A stretch of DNA of 54,561 nt from Gnetum montanum. Taxonomy: Eukaryota > Streptophyta > Gnetopsida > Gnetales > Gnetaceae. A model generated the notes under the pieces. That model worked only from the letters and a program-made list of their open reading frames with translations, did no database searches and was not told the origin of the DNA. Positions 43,001 to 54,561 of the stretch are shown piece by piece. The stretch is from the NCBI GenBank assembly GCA_015680685.1, contig MNCI01022695.1:82372-136932 (forward strand). The letters are read 5' to 3'. Each line of letters starts with the position of its first letter. The first letter of the stretch is position 1. Made by a program: the position numbers and the translations under genes.

Positions 43001-44595
43001 CACTATCTCCACCTTCAGCATGTCCTAATTACATAGTAATAGGAGGTTGCTAATGGATGATGAATGATTGTGCCTCCTATTCTGTATGTTCCTCAAGAGA
43101 TGCCTAGCCTCTGCCTCTTCTTGGCCGTTTGGATGCACCCTGAGAGGGAGGGAGGGGGGATGTCCATATATATAGTATTTATAGATGTGATATTGTGTTG
43201 GACTTGATATCAGGTACCCTATATCGTGTCCTTTTGAAATAGGGTACTTGGAAAAATTGATGAATTTTTGAATTTCCAAGGTCAAAATTAAAGGATTTAA
43301 AGTTGAATTGAAAGATCTAGGGTAATGTTGAAGAGACCTAAAGGAACCAAAAGTGTAATGAAGTGGAATTTGTCAATGATATTCATGAATAGGATGAGGA
43401 AAAAGGACATGTTGTGGTTCATAGGAATGTTGGAATTTAAAATAATGATAGAGGGAAAGATAACTGTAGTGATGTAATACTTGGAGGCTGTATGATGATG
43501 TGGTGATGTGCAAAGAGTGCAAATTACAAAAGTTACACAAGTGGATCCTCCCCAAAGTAGGTTTCTACCTATCATGCCCTTATGTAACCACACTTAAAAA
43601 TGTCTGTAGGCACTAAAAGGGTTAAATGTAATCCACACTAGTTCCACAAAACACACACATGTAAATACCACCATGATGAGGTATGAGTTCAATGCTACAC
43701 AAGACATCACAAATCCATGAATAGTGAGATGAGGTAAATTGTAGAAGGGATTACAGAGATCAAGACATGAGGTGACTGACCTAGGGCACAATGAATCTTG
43801 AGTGTAGAGTATGATTAATGTGTGCTTAGCCTATCACTCCAAGATCAAGACCAAGTCCATTCCTCTGATTAGTAACATCACATTGTTTCATTCATTGATG
43901 GACAACCAAAAGAACACCATGATAGAAAGGTGTACGATCACTTGGCATTTCGTCCAAGGGAAGAGTGATTTGGAATTTCTCTGTGGCCCATTTTTTCTTG
44001 ATCTTTCCTTTGTGTTTTTTTAGCCTCTTTGGCAATTGTCATTTCCAAAAGTGATCTGGAAAAGCCACCAACCTTTAGGCATGGATGCATGTCTTTCTAG
44101 TGGAACTTCAAAAACAACATTGAGTTTCTTTATTGAGTGAATTATTACTCTTACTTCCAATTGTCATTAGATCTACAAGGATATTAGTACAACTAGGCTT
44201 AATGATAACTCCTACAGATGTCACCAAAGAGAATCCACAAGTCCCCTTGATGTCACACCTTGGTCATTCCCTCTGAGTCCATCATTTTTCACTTAGGCAT
44301 AATGAGCATAGAATTACTTTTAAGTTTTTATGATGACAAGAATATCATCGTACCTAGAGTAGAACCTCTTATTAATAGAATGGTTGGGGTGGATGTGGTG
44401 GGCTCACTATCCAAATAATTAGTCACCTGAGACTTGATAGCATAGAACAACACCTCAACCAATGAGTTACATGAGTGTTTTATTCATAGATGAGATTATC
44501 CATAATAAAGATAAAACAAAAAATTGAAAGATGAAAAATTGGAAAATAAAAAATTGTAAAATTAAAGAAGAGAAAAAATATTTACTTAATTCTAC
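43001..44595 (-). other. E2 non-coding spacer
   Basis: No gene seen. It aligns in patches with E1 10798-12850 (for example the ATGCCCTTATGTAACCACAC and CTTTAGGCATGGATGCATG segments). A GATATCA-rich stretch near 43180-43235 resembles the U3 repeats. Confidence 0.45.
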
Positions 44596-44599
44596 TTGT

Positions 44600-46475
44600 T
44601 AGAATGGAGCATATCCTCCATAATTAGACTTTTGAGCATGGCTAGAATTAGTAAATGGAGGGTTTGGATACAAGCATTTTGTGAACATTGTAGTTTGATC
44701 ATATCTAAACCATTGGGTATCCCTTGATGTGGTGGTTGGAATGTACCCAAATTGGGGTTCACACACTTGATTTAAGTATACATAGTGGGGCAAATTATAA
44801 GATGTGGTTAAGTGATAAGGAGTTGACCTACTATGGCACCCGTGACCGTAAGATGGTATGCAAGGATCGATATGTCTTCCCCTATGGTTATATTCATTCG
44901 GCTACATGGTGGTTGGAGTATTGATTGGTGGCCTTGATAAGGTAATAGGAGGCATTAAGTTTGAAAGGGGAGGTGCATCATAGTGTTGGGCTTGTGCTGA
45001 ATTGGTGGATGTAGTGGTTTCAAAACCGTGTTTTCTCTTCCTTCGATCATGTCTAAAGAAAGGATGCTTCTGACATTGTAGAGGACCTCCACTATTGTTG
45101 ATAGTAGCAGCACAAGTAACATTTGTGGGTTGATGCTATGGTGTGGAACCTTCTGGCACAACTGGTGACGATGTAGAAGGAGGTGAAGGATGAGAATATT
45201 GAGGTTGAGAAGAAGTGTGAGGCACATGAGGTGGTGAATTTTTTGGAGAGGACATGGGTGAATAATACTTGGAAGAATGATAATGATGAGGTAAAGTAGA
45301 GGATGTTGATCTATTTGGATAAATAGGATGTTGAACATAATAAACTTTTGACGTTGAGACATACGAAGGCTATTGTCTATTTGGTGGTGGTCTCCCCCAC
45401 AACTGGGGCTTTTGCCATTGTGGTTGAACCCAGTACTTTTGTACGAAATTTGGATATAGCATTCCTCCACAATACTCATGTAAATGTGACAAGATGGGAC
45501 ATTGGCCCTTGGGGTGATTGTATAGAAAAATGTCACATTGATATGAGTGATTTCTAGTTGAGTTCTTATCCTTATTTTCTTCAACCCTTCTTTCCAATTA
45601 TCTAGTGGTGTTCTATCCTGTTTCTTGGTTCATCATGGTTCTTCCTCTAATGATGTTGGCATATTCTCCACATTTCTCATGTGCCCATTCCATCATCGTA
45701 TTGATCTTTACCTCAATTTCATCTGGTGATTGTAATATTGGCAAAGATGATTCCACCTCCTTGAGGTGAGTTGATTTCTCCTCTTCATGATCATGGACCC
45801 TTGCTATTTTGAGATCTTGGTCCTATTGAGAGCTTTCAACATTCTCCTATTTAGCTATTTCTTCCTATTATTTTGCTACTTGCTTAATAAGCTCTTGGAA
45901 TTGGTGGGTTCATAGTTCATATAGTTAACCAGGGGCATACATCCCTAGGGTCTCCCTTGTTTCATTATGGAGCCCATCCATGATGTGGTACATTAGCCTT
46001 TCCTTAGAGAACCCATGGCTTGGGAATTTTTTTAACAAAGAGTAATTTCTTTCTAAGGTCATGTCCAAGGGTTCATGTTGCACTTGTTTCCATTATTGGA
46101 TTTTTCCTCAAGGTTGACACTCTTGCATAGGTTTGATATCTTTCATTCAAGAGTTCTACCATTGTTGACCAACGTCAAATTGATTTTGGATTTAAGGACC
46201 TATGCCATACTTTTTCTTGCCCAACAAGTGTTGTAGGAAAGAGCTTAAGTTTTTTCCACCCATTATCAATATTGTTCCATACACAAGCATCATGGAAGGC
46301 TTGTAAATGATGTTGTAGATCTAAATCATAGCCTCCTAAAAACTTAGGGAAGTTGTTTAAATCAAGCCTAGGTAGACGGCTTTCCTTAAGATGCCTGTGG
46401 GATATTTGAATAGCCTCTTGTATATGTATTAGGCTTTTAGTGGCTAGTAGGGGTTCATCATCACTAGGTAGGTTA
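44600..46475 (-). pseudogene. E2 gag (core, knuckle remnant, Tyr/Pro-rich tail)
   Basis: Core at about 46475-45920: EPLLATKSLIHIQEAIQISH, GGYDLDLQHHLQAFHDACVW, NGWKKLKLFPTTLVG, then LNERYQTYARVSTLR after a stop. The knuckle near 45545-45505 reads CDIF.YNHPKGQC, with the second Cys of CX2C changed to Phe. The C-terminal tail is at 44793-44600. Order and wording match E1. Frameshifts are frequent. The gag core is the only part with a known family. Confidence 0.7.
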
Positions 46476-46753
46476 TGAGTTCATGAGTTGGGACAATGTT
46501 GTCTTTGGTTATGTACATAGGAGACCCCTACATAAGATTGAAGTACTCCAAACTTCAGCTTCATCATTATATAATTTGTTGGTTCTCCAATGAATTTCCT
46601 TAATAGTTGTTGCGTTATCATAGTCTTATGAGAGAGACATTGTTGTGAATTTGTGTGTGACTTATTTGTAATTACTTTTTTTCTAAAAGGTATATCGTCA
46701 AGGATTCGTTATAATGATCTTGGATGATGTAACAATCTAAATAACTCACACTA

Positions 46754-46771
46754 TCCCCAACAATAGTGCCA
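46754..46771 (-). promoter_or_regulatory. E2 primer-binding site, tRNA-Asp type
   Basis: The minus strand reads TGGCACTATTGTTGGGGA immediately inside the LTR. It is close to TGGCGCCGTTGCCGGGGA, complementary to plant tRNA-Asp. The differences are all C-to-T or G-to-A, as expected for methylation-driven decay. tRNA-Asp priming fits Athila/Tat-related elements. Confidence 0.7.
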
Positions 46772-46772
46772 A

Positions 46773-47196
46773 TGATGAGTGGCGAGGTATCGCTACACTC
46801 AACCATATGATTATGAGTGTTCACACATGATCTGGTCAAACTTTGTAGATGGACTAGTTATGATATCTAGATAGTTACATGTTGATTGCAATTCACTATC
46901 TTCCCACCTAGACTAGTATTCACTTATCATGTATGGTTTAGTCTAGGGTGAGGTGTATGATATGATTTATAACACTAGGTTACTCCTAGAGACAATGGAA
47001 AATAATCTTTATTAAGCTAATAAGCAATAGGAAATGAAGTCTAAGCTAGCCTAAGTGCAATGAGCATCTATCCTTAATCATTCATACTCATCTTGGACCT
47101 CATGTACTGCTTCTGGGATTACCAAACACACATTACTTGAGCACTTCTAAATACACTACTAGGTTACCAAGTAGTTACACTTAAATGTTTGTGATT
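46773..47196 (-). repeat. E2 5' LTR, truncated (lacks U3 and TATA)
   Basis: It aligns with 41223-41650 (TGATGAGTGGCGAGG..., ending TTTGTGATTAA) and then stops. The missing part is the upstream promoter half of the LTR. The breakpoint is followed by a 21-bp direct repeat. Confidence 0.8.
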
Positions 47197-47279
47197 AAAG
47201 TAAAGTGACTTACAATAAATAAAAGACCAAAAATAAATTAGAAACCCTCGAAGTTTACAAAGTAAAGTGACTTACAATA
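47197..47279. repeat. 21-bp direct repeat at the E2 breakpoint
   Basis: AAAGTAAAGTGACTTACAAT(A) occurs at 47197-47217 and 47259-47279, 62 bp apart. The first copy abuts the truncated LTR. Confidence 0.85.
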
Positions 47280-49800
47280 GGCCAAAAGGTGGGCCACAAG
47301 AGAAATGTAAATGTGGGATGGTGATGTATACTTTATGACATGCTTATGATAATATCTATTCTTTTTAATATGTTAATTTTCCACTTCATATTAATGGTTG
47401 GAAAAGAGACAAAGGACTCATTTAATAGAGACATGTTGCTCTCTTAAATTTTTTCACTCTCACATGTCCACTCCCTCATGAGAGCTTGCTTGTCCAAGTC
47501 AAGTAATAGTCATATCATGAATAAATGTTTTTTAAAGAATGAGTTGTCTAATCTTTGTCCATTGTGTAAAATTTTTAGTACAGATCTTTGTACAAACCTT
47601 GGGTCTCCTTTATTTTATAAATAGATGGGGATTTTCTCTTATTTTTAACTTTTTCCAAATGAAGGAAGACTATGCTAGTTTGAGGTATGAGAAGTAGAGA
47701 AGAGGGAGAAAGAAGAAAATGTATAAGGTTGTTCCTACCTTGCCTTTTGGGTTGAGTATGGGGGCTTGTATTAGTGATCCTTGAGAGCCTTTGTTGAAGG
47801 GTTAAGAGGCTAACTTTGTTACTACTAGTAGAGGCTCTTGTAGCTAATTTTTGGGGACTATTGGGCCAAAAAATGTTTTTCTTTGGTTTTGTATAAGGAT
47901 TCTAGTTGCACGTTGCACTAGAAATTTAAAGCTAATCCTTGAGGCTACTAGCTAGACAACCCAAGCCTAAAGTGTCTTCTCCCTTCCCAAATTGGTCGAC
48001 TCAATTCTAGACTGTGTATTTCAAACCTTTGCTATACAAAAATTTTTGGTAGGTGGTTATTGCATTGGCTTGAATAAGTGAGGATTATTTCAAGAGGGCA
48101 TGTGGGATTTCTTACAAGATACAAGTTATGCATGTGATCCTTCATGAATCATGGATCTTATTTATTTGGCATACAAGTATTTGACTTATGAGTTAGCATT
48201 TTCTTTAGATCATGTACACTTGGTATTTCATGTCTTAAAGATCATTCTTAATGAATGTACCCTATCATGCTATTCAAGGATGGTAATCTCTTGTATGGGC
48301 TACAAAGTTGTAATCCTTGGAGGTGCTTGATGGTGTTAGCCCCCACCATTTTATCCAACACCATAGTTGGTCTTGTATGGGCTTTAAGATGTTGTCAGGT
48401 TGCAAGGCCTTGGTGTGTGACAGCTGGATGGCCAAAAGGTATATCTAAGTACTCATTTATTAAGAAAAATAATTTTTTAAAAATCATGCATATTGATGAC
48501 TTTTTACATTTTTTGCATAATGGAAAGGGAAGTGTACATTTCTATTTTATTGAGCATTTTCATTATTAGTTTTGAAGGAGTTGTCAAGAGAGTATTCATG
48601 TCCTGATTCGTTATTAAATGTTCATTTCTTCAAGCCTACACTTCTCTCATTGTAAAGATATGAGAAGTTGGAAAAATTTAATGATGAAGATTTTAAAATT
48701 CTAAAACCATGTTAATCCATTATGGTGTTCAAGTTTAGTACATTTAAGATTTTATCTCTACTTTATTTTTGGTATTACTTTCATACAATGTACATATTTC
48801 ATTTGTTTAGAATCAGAGATTGATTCCACTAGTAAATTTTTGTTTTTGTTTTATCATCTTTAGATAGTCACCTATAGAATCCATCTTCTCTTCTTTTTTA
48901 GAAAAGAATATCAGAGACTATTTGTCCTTTGTTCAATAGCAAGGATCATGAACTATTATTCTTCTTGCAATTGTATTATAATTTACATGCCTTATTACTA
49001 GCTATAACAAACCACTTCTCCTTGAGTTTTTAGATCAATAATTATAAGTCTTTATTTATGTGTGTTTTACTATTAAGATTGAATTGTGGTAGAAGTGAAT
49101 GATTAGAACATAAAGAAAGTTTCGATGTTGCCTTGTTTTTCATATATTCTATTTCTATATCATGTCTAAAAGTTTAAAAGCTTTCTATATAAGAAATATG
49201 CCTAAAAAAGCATGCTACAAATGTTTTTATATATATATATACACACATACATGGAAAAGAAAATATTTTCTAATCTATTTCAGAAGGAATGTTAGGAGAA
49301 TAAAGAGAAATAGAGAAAGATACTCTATGGTGTATCTCAAGGGCTGAAATAATATGCTATAATTTAAATTACTTAAAAAGAAAATGAAAAAAAAAACTCA
49401 TTGCTGAGGAACTTGACCTATGAATCAAGTTGGAGAAATCCAACCTATAAATAAGAAATATTATGTATATCATTATTGTGCTATTATTTTAAATAATAAG
49501 CACAAAAAATGTTGTGTATATTTTTTTTTTTTAGTAATGTTCAAGATATATAACTCAAAAAGAAGAAGAAGAAGGAACTATGTACAATCAAAAAATCATG
49601 TCCTTGAAAGTGCAATCCATCCAAGGAGAGAAATGTTGTGTATGTTTTTTATGCACTATTTTTTAGAGTTTCATGAGTCATTAAATTATAAATATCCCTT
49701 CCATGGCTATAGAAAGCTTCCATGATGACCTTTCAAGGTAACATAAGACAAAATGATAATAAGTTATGAACATCAAATGGAAACTTTGGCATTGTTAATG
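47280..49800. other. AT-rich interval, one TATA-like promoter motif
   Basis: TATAAATA at 47616-47623, followed by a purine-rich leader (about 47690-47725), may mark an old LTR or promoter. No matching copy or coding domain was found. The ORF at 48255-48569 is unrecognised and may be chance. Confidence 0.25.
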
Positions 49801-52800
49801 GATTGAAAGAGAAGGTTTTTCACTTCATTTTATGTCTTAGACTTGCACTCTTTCATATTTTCATTTTGAAACTTCTTCCATTATGACTTGATTCCTAAGA
49901 AGAAATGTTGTTGGAAATAAAGCACAACTTGTATTTATCGTTGCTTAATTTAGAGATATGTTATGAAGACTAAAACAAGGAAAAAAGATGGATATTATGC
50001 TTGAATGTTTTATAATTGCTAATGTTTTGTTATGTTAGATCAAAAGGAATTAAACCTAAGATTTGGCAAAATTAAAATTCTAAAATGTTGAAAATTGTAG
50101 ATCTAGGGATTGAACCTACAACCTATTTAAATATATCTTTAATTAATCTTTAAAAATAGTCATGAAAAGTATTAAACTCATGAATTGTTGGCATGGAAAA
50201 GGTTTTAAAAAAGAAAGAATAGTTTCCAAGAAATAATCCATTATCTCTTAAATTCCACTAGTCTAAATAGAGGAGAGGGAAAGATATTGGGAAAAAAGAG
50301 ATATTGTAGAAGACAACAAATGAACTTGTTTGGCTGAAATAGAAAATAAATAGTTAAAAAAAAAAGGCTATGGTTGCTTCATAAAATAGCGAAATGAAAG
50401 AAAACTTGAGCTGAGTAGCAATCCAACATACTAATAAATTGCTATTGGTAGGTAAGAAGGTAAAATTACCCTTCTTTGCTATGTGGGATGATAGATAACA
50501 ATGGTTGATTATCTCAATTCATCTATTTTGTCTTTTCTTTGGTTTTGATGCTTTAACAATATTGTTCTTGAGATCTTGGATTGATGAATCCTTGATTTTG
50601 TTGTTGGATCTCTCCTTTCATCCTTTTCACTCTCAAGCCTAGTTAACTTAGATGAGAGTTGTTTTTGTAATGATTCAAAAACACCCATAATGATTTGGGG
50701 CATTTTTGGCATAAAGATTTGCCAACAAGGACCAAGGATCCCTAATATGAGGATTGGTACCACTAACAGAACATGAGAGGATCCTTGGGCCTATGTATAT
50801 GCTGGGGATTTCTAAAATCTAAATAATTGTTTCATTCTTGGTTTCTTATTAAATTTGGTTGATGACCCCCTTGAATCCTTAATCCTTGAATCTAAATCTT
50901 GATTCTTATTGTATACCTTCTCAAGTTTGATTTTGACATTTTTTGAGTCTAATGAAGAGGGGAAAATCTAAAGTGTTAATTTATCATTGTTAAGTTAGTG
51001 AATTTTATATTATCTATTGTTAAAATATTAATTATTTTGATTAGATTTTAGTGGTATACCTTATAATATTTTAGCTTAGAAGAGTTTGATTGAAATAATT
51101 TTGTATTTTGAGTGTTGCTGGAAAAATAAAAAATATTATTATGCCATTGAATAGATTTGAGTTTACTAATTTATATGTTTCTTATGGCCATTTCTTTTGT
51201 TTAACGGATTTGTTGATGAAACAAGATCAAATGTAACTTTATGGTTTGAAAAAAATCTAAGTTTTCTTTTTAAACCAAAACACAAAAAATAAAAACATTA
51301 TAGATCTGCACACCATGTTAGAGGAATCTTGCATAGATTTTTGTCTTTCATGAGTATCTTTTATATCAAAATATTAGTATTGATTCAAACTAAAATTTGA
51401 GATGTAGGCTATGTGTTGGAATAATTGAAATATAACATTCCATGATAGATCTTCATCTTTTGGCTCATGTATAGCTATATTAGAAAATTTAAGGCTTTTG
51501 TAATCACTCTTACAAGAAAGAAAGAAACATGGATGCTATAGTTTTCTTCTATTTCAAATTATCCATTTTATGAGTACTATGTTTTCCTGCAATTGAAATC
51601 TTTATATGATTCATTATGTTTGGTTGTGCATAATTTAAGACTACTATGCTAAATTGGTTGAGTTAATTTACTTATAGCTAAACTAGAAGGCTTTAGATAT
51701 GATTTCAAGCTCAGATATTTTGAAATTTGTATTGCACTTGGATTCATTATGTATATCAAGGGATGTCAATCATCATATTGGAATTCTCTTCCTTTTACAT
51801 TCTTGGGCTATTATTTGAATTATATAATTTTCTATGTTTATAATTTACCTGGTATGCTGAAATGATTATTATCAATGCTAGTCTAATAGCTATTTAAAAA
51901 AATTCACCATTGAATTAAAAAGAAAATAGAAGAATTGATTATAAAGTTAAAGATAGCTGATTAGGAAATTTGTAAATGAAAGAAGATTGCAATTAAAACT
52001 AAGTATGAAAATGAAAGTAGATTTCAATTAAAGCTAAGTATGAAAAAGAAGAGTTGAGATTAAATATTAATGTATACAAATAGGCAGTATCTATAAAAAC
52101 GAATTTGGCAACCAAATATGGGCAAATGATGGAGACTAGATTTTTGCAAAGTCACAAAGCTTAGCTTATGAATAATGTAGAAACTATGAAAAAGAAAATC
52201 CATGAGCTAACAAATGAATTAAGCAATAAGACAAATATACTATGAGCATAATAAAAAAATCTTAGAATTGACATAAGTAATCAAGGATGAATGTGAAGGA
52301 ATAATGAGTATGATGAGCATGTTCATAAGTGAACATGAGAAGAAAATTACTAAGATCACTAATGCTGTAGTAATTTTGAATGAAGCTTACATGAGAGATT
52401 TAATTAAGGAAAATAAAGAAATTCAACACCTACAACCACAATTAAAGGATCAAGAACTAGTATCTGCTTCAAGAAACCATCAGTCTAAGAATATTATTAT
52501 TAAAGAATCTACACTAGCAAAGGAAGAAAGTTATATAGTAGCTACTAAAGATACCATTCAAAATCCATCCTATGAAATCATTCCATTCCCTCTTCCCTAG
52601 AATCCTATAATTGTAAACCCCACTAATGGGATACCACCTAAAGACATCATTTTCCCCAAATGTTTATTAAAGAATTAAAAAATATAAATATATGAGGTAT
52701 GCTAAGGAAAGGTGAATAATAAAGGGTTGACTTATTTTTTTGTTCCATTTAATCTTTTGACCCCTCATGAGTAAAGGAGAGGAATGTGTGATGAACCAAA

Positions 52801-54548
52801 TTCTACCCATGTCTAGCCAATGTGATTTTCTTGTGTTCATACTACACCATAGAATCAAAATAATAACTCAAATAACACCATCCTTATGATTGAAGAATAG
52901 AGTTAGAAGATAGGCTAAGATATCATAAGAAACTAACCAATCCCATAAGATGTCATCTATGCACAATAGAATAAAGAATAAAAAATTATTAAGGGACATG
53001 TCAGTTAAGACAAAGGGATGCTACCTTACACAAAAATTTAAAATTATCCATTTACCTTGATAGGAAAGTAGAAAAATGTGAAGTCAAATAACATGGCAAA
53101 GGAAGCATAATAATGTAGTAAAAGAAGTGAAGCCTATGAAGAAGCATTGTGCTAGCAAGCTAATAAAAGAGGGCGGAAGATAGTATGTGGGAAAAACAAA
53201 AAAAGTGAATGTAAAGGAAGAAGACATAGAGGAACAACAAGGAACATATGGAATAAGCAAAGATTCAAAGTAGAGAAATAAAATCCAAAATTAGATGGAA
53301 ACAGTTACAGAGAAGAGTGCAAATCAAGTCCATTGACAACCATATTTAAATGATTAGGGGGGCAGAAACATCATCTTTTCAAATATGTGGATGATGGAAA
53401 GACAATAGAAGTCATTCCATGAAGAAATATGGAAGATGGAATCAAACCTACAACAAAGGACAAAAACCATGTGACAAAGAAAAGTCCAAAATGAAGAATA
53501 TCCAATCAACACATTGGTAGATGAGGATGTCAAATCCAAGATGTTCCTAAGTGCCTCCAACCATGGCCATTTCACCAAGGTAGCTAGGGAACAAGGATCT
53601 TTTACTAGGATTGATGATGACAAACTCCAATTCTATTAAGAAAATTCCTCTTTCCCTTTTTCCTTTCATTTGAATTTATCATGCATTTTAAACATAATTC
53701 AAAATGGTATGTCACATCTATTGTATTAACTTCCAACATGCTAAAAAAATCACAAATAAGAAAAAAATATTAGGGATCAAACAACAACAAATCCAATCAT
53801 ACTAAAAATCAAAAGTAGTTATCTACCACATCCAACACATAGCTCGAAAATTGATAGAATTAGGTTTTAATGAAAAACTCTATTGGCTTGCAAAAAAAAA
53901 ATGGTAGGACGAAGCTTCCATGTTTATATCATTGGAAAATATGTTTTAGATCCTAGATTTTTGACAGTGGATAGTTATGCCCCAAGCTCACCCAAAAGCC
54001 ATCATTAATGGGGAGGAGGTGCTACAAACACATGCACCTATACTATTGCCTAAAGCACCCACTATGCTACATTGCACTTACTACATCAAATACACAACTT
54101 CCAAAAAATATAACCTACTTTGGTACTAAGTTGAAATTAAGGAGTGAAGAAAATAGAATGAAAGTGGATAACATAAGAAAGTTTGAAGGTTGAATGAATT
54201 GTTCTTCTAACCTACGAATGTATTTATATGAGATGAGGGATACACTTGTACATAAATGCTCACCTAATTACAACTATCATTCAGCTATGAATAATAAATG
54301 TATTCCTACTCAATTACAACTATTCACAAGTGTCAACAAAAACAAAAGAATTTTCTTTTGGAGAAAATTTAGGCATAAAATTAAATAAAAAAAATATGTA
54401 CAACATATGAAAATCCCCAAAAAGATGGGGAGAGAGCATCTCCCCACATCCCAAAAATGGAGGCACGCCTCCCATGATGACACACTACATGCCCCCTTCC
54501 CCCCCACCTCATAAAAAAAAAACAAAAAGAATTCTCTTCAAGAATTTA
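49801..54548. other. AT-rich interval with two short coiled-coil ORFs
   Basis: A minus ORF at 50763-50509 (GVFESLQKQLSSKLTRLESE) and a plus ORF at 52304-52600 (EAYMRDLIKENKEIQHLQPQ, preceded by broken coiled-coil sequence from about 52130) look like fragments of gag-type or structural proteins. Near 50100-50125 the minus strand has GTAGGTTCAATCCCTAGA, a box B-like motif without a tRNA body, perhaps a SINE remnant. Nothing else is recognised. Confidence 0.25.
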
Positions 54549-54561
54549 GGGGGGGGGGGGG
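54549..54561. repeat. G13 homopolymer at window end
   Basis: Thirteen consecutive G at the window edge in an AT-rich context. It may be genuine or a sequencing/assembly artefact. Confidence 0.8.

Larger units (their letters stand above)
41223..47196 (-). mobile_element. Gag-only LTR retrotransposon E2, copy 2 of the E1 family
   Basis: Complete LTR 41223-42162, purine tract 42163-42170, ORF2 block 42842-42639, spacer, gag 46475-44600, primer site 46754-46771 and truncated LTR 46773-47196. It is collinear with E1 and again lacks any pol motif. The interior is shorter (about 4.6 kb versus 7.3 kb): the stretch matching about 10430-8645 of E1, including its coiled coil, is absent. Two independent pol-less copies show that lack of pol is a property of the family and not a local deletion. 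Confidence 0.8.

Noticed and set aside
48255-48569. 104-codon plus ORF in the E2 right flank
   Set aside because: No domain, no conserved copy in the window, AT-rich surroundings; it cannot be distinguished from chance.
50097-50125. tRNA gene suggested by GGTTCAATCCC-like box B on the minus strand
   Set aside because: No acceptor, D or anticodon arm can be folded upstream; at most a SINE remnant.

Overview
The window is plant nuclear DNA from a large, repeat-dense genome. It holds plant-type Ty3/gypsy retrotransposons, two L1-type LINEs with plant zf-RVT domains, and a tRNA-derived SINE. I see no intact host gene. A gymnosperm or another large seed-plant genome is my guess, but no species is assigned. 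Nearly every coding region is broken by stops and frameshifts, so this is an old nested-repeat landscape.

Layout: (1) 1-3783, plus strand: 3' part of a Ty3/gypsy element (G1) with an unusual order of protease, archaeal-type RNase H, RT, gypsy RNase H, integrase. (2) 3784-7697: possible LTR/promoter segments and unrecognised sequence. (3) 7698-16385, minus strand: gag-only LTR element copy 1 (E1). It has LTRs, a purine tract, a tRNA-Asp-like primer site, gag and a second ORF region, but no pol. (4) 16386-18307: AT-rich, nothing recognised. (5) 18323-18486: SINE with target-site duplication. (6) 18707-36995: a Tat-lineage composite (T1). It contains a 27-bp tandem array, an antisense intron-containing gene with a degenerate NIF/FCP1-like phosphatase domain, pol (RT, gRH, aRH, integrase), a second array, a purine tract and a 2.7-kb 3' LTR rich in palindromes. 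A GC-rich LINE (L1) is inserted inside the integrase zinc finger at 26485-32785. (7) 37294-39768: a 5'-truncated LINE (L2) with a perfect 14-bp TSD. (8) 39783-41222: AT-rich sequence with a decayed minisatellite. (9) 41223-about 47196, minus strand: gag-only element copy 2 (E2), same family as E1. (10) 47197-54561: AT-rich, no recognisable gene, ending in a G13 run.

Three points deserve most attention. The GC-rich LINE has a long extension beyond its zinc-binding domain: a plant-transposon-like domain, a proline-rich linker, a coiled coil and a J domain with an HPD motif. The Tat composite carries an antisense gene with GT-AG introns; antisense introns are not removed from the sense genomic RNA, so they can survive retrotransposition. 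The gag-only family keeps a second ORF in both copies. All calls come from reading the sequence; no database search was run.
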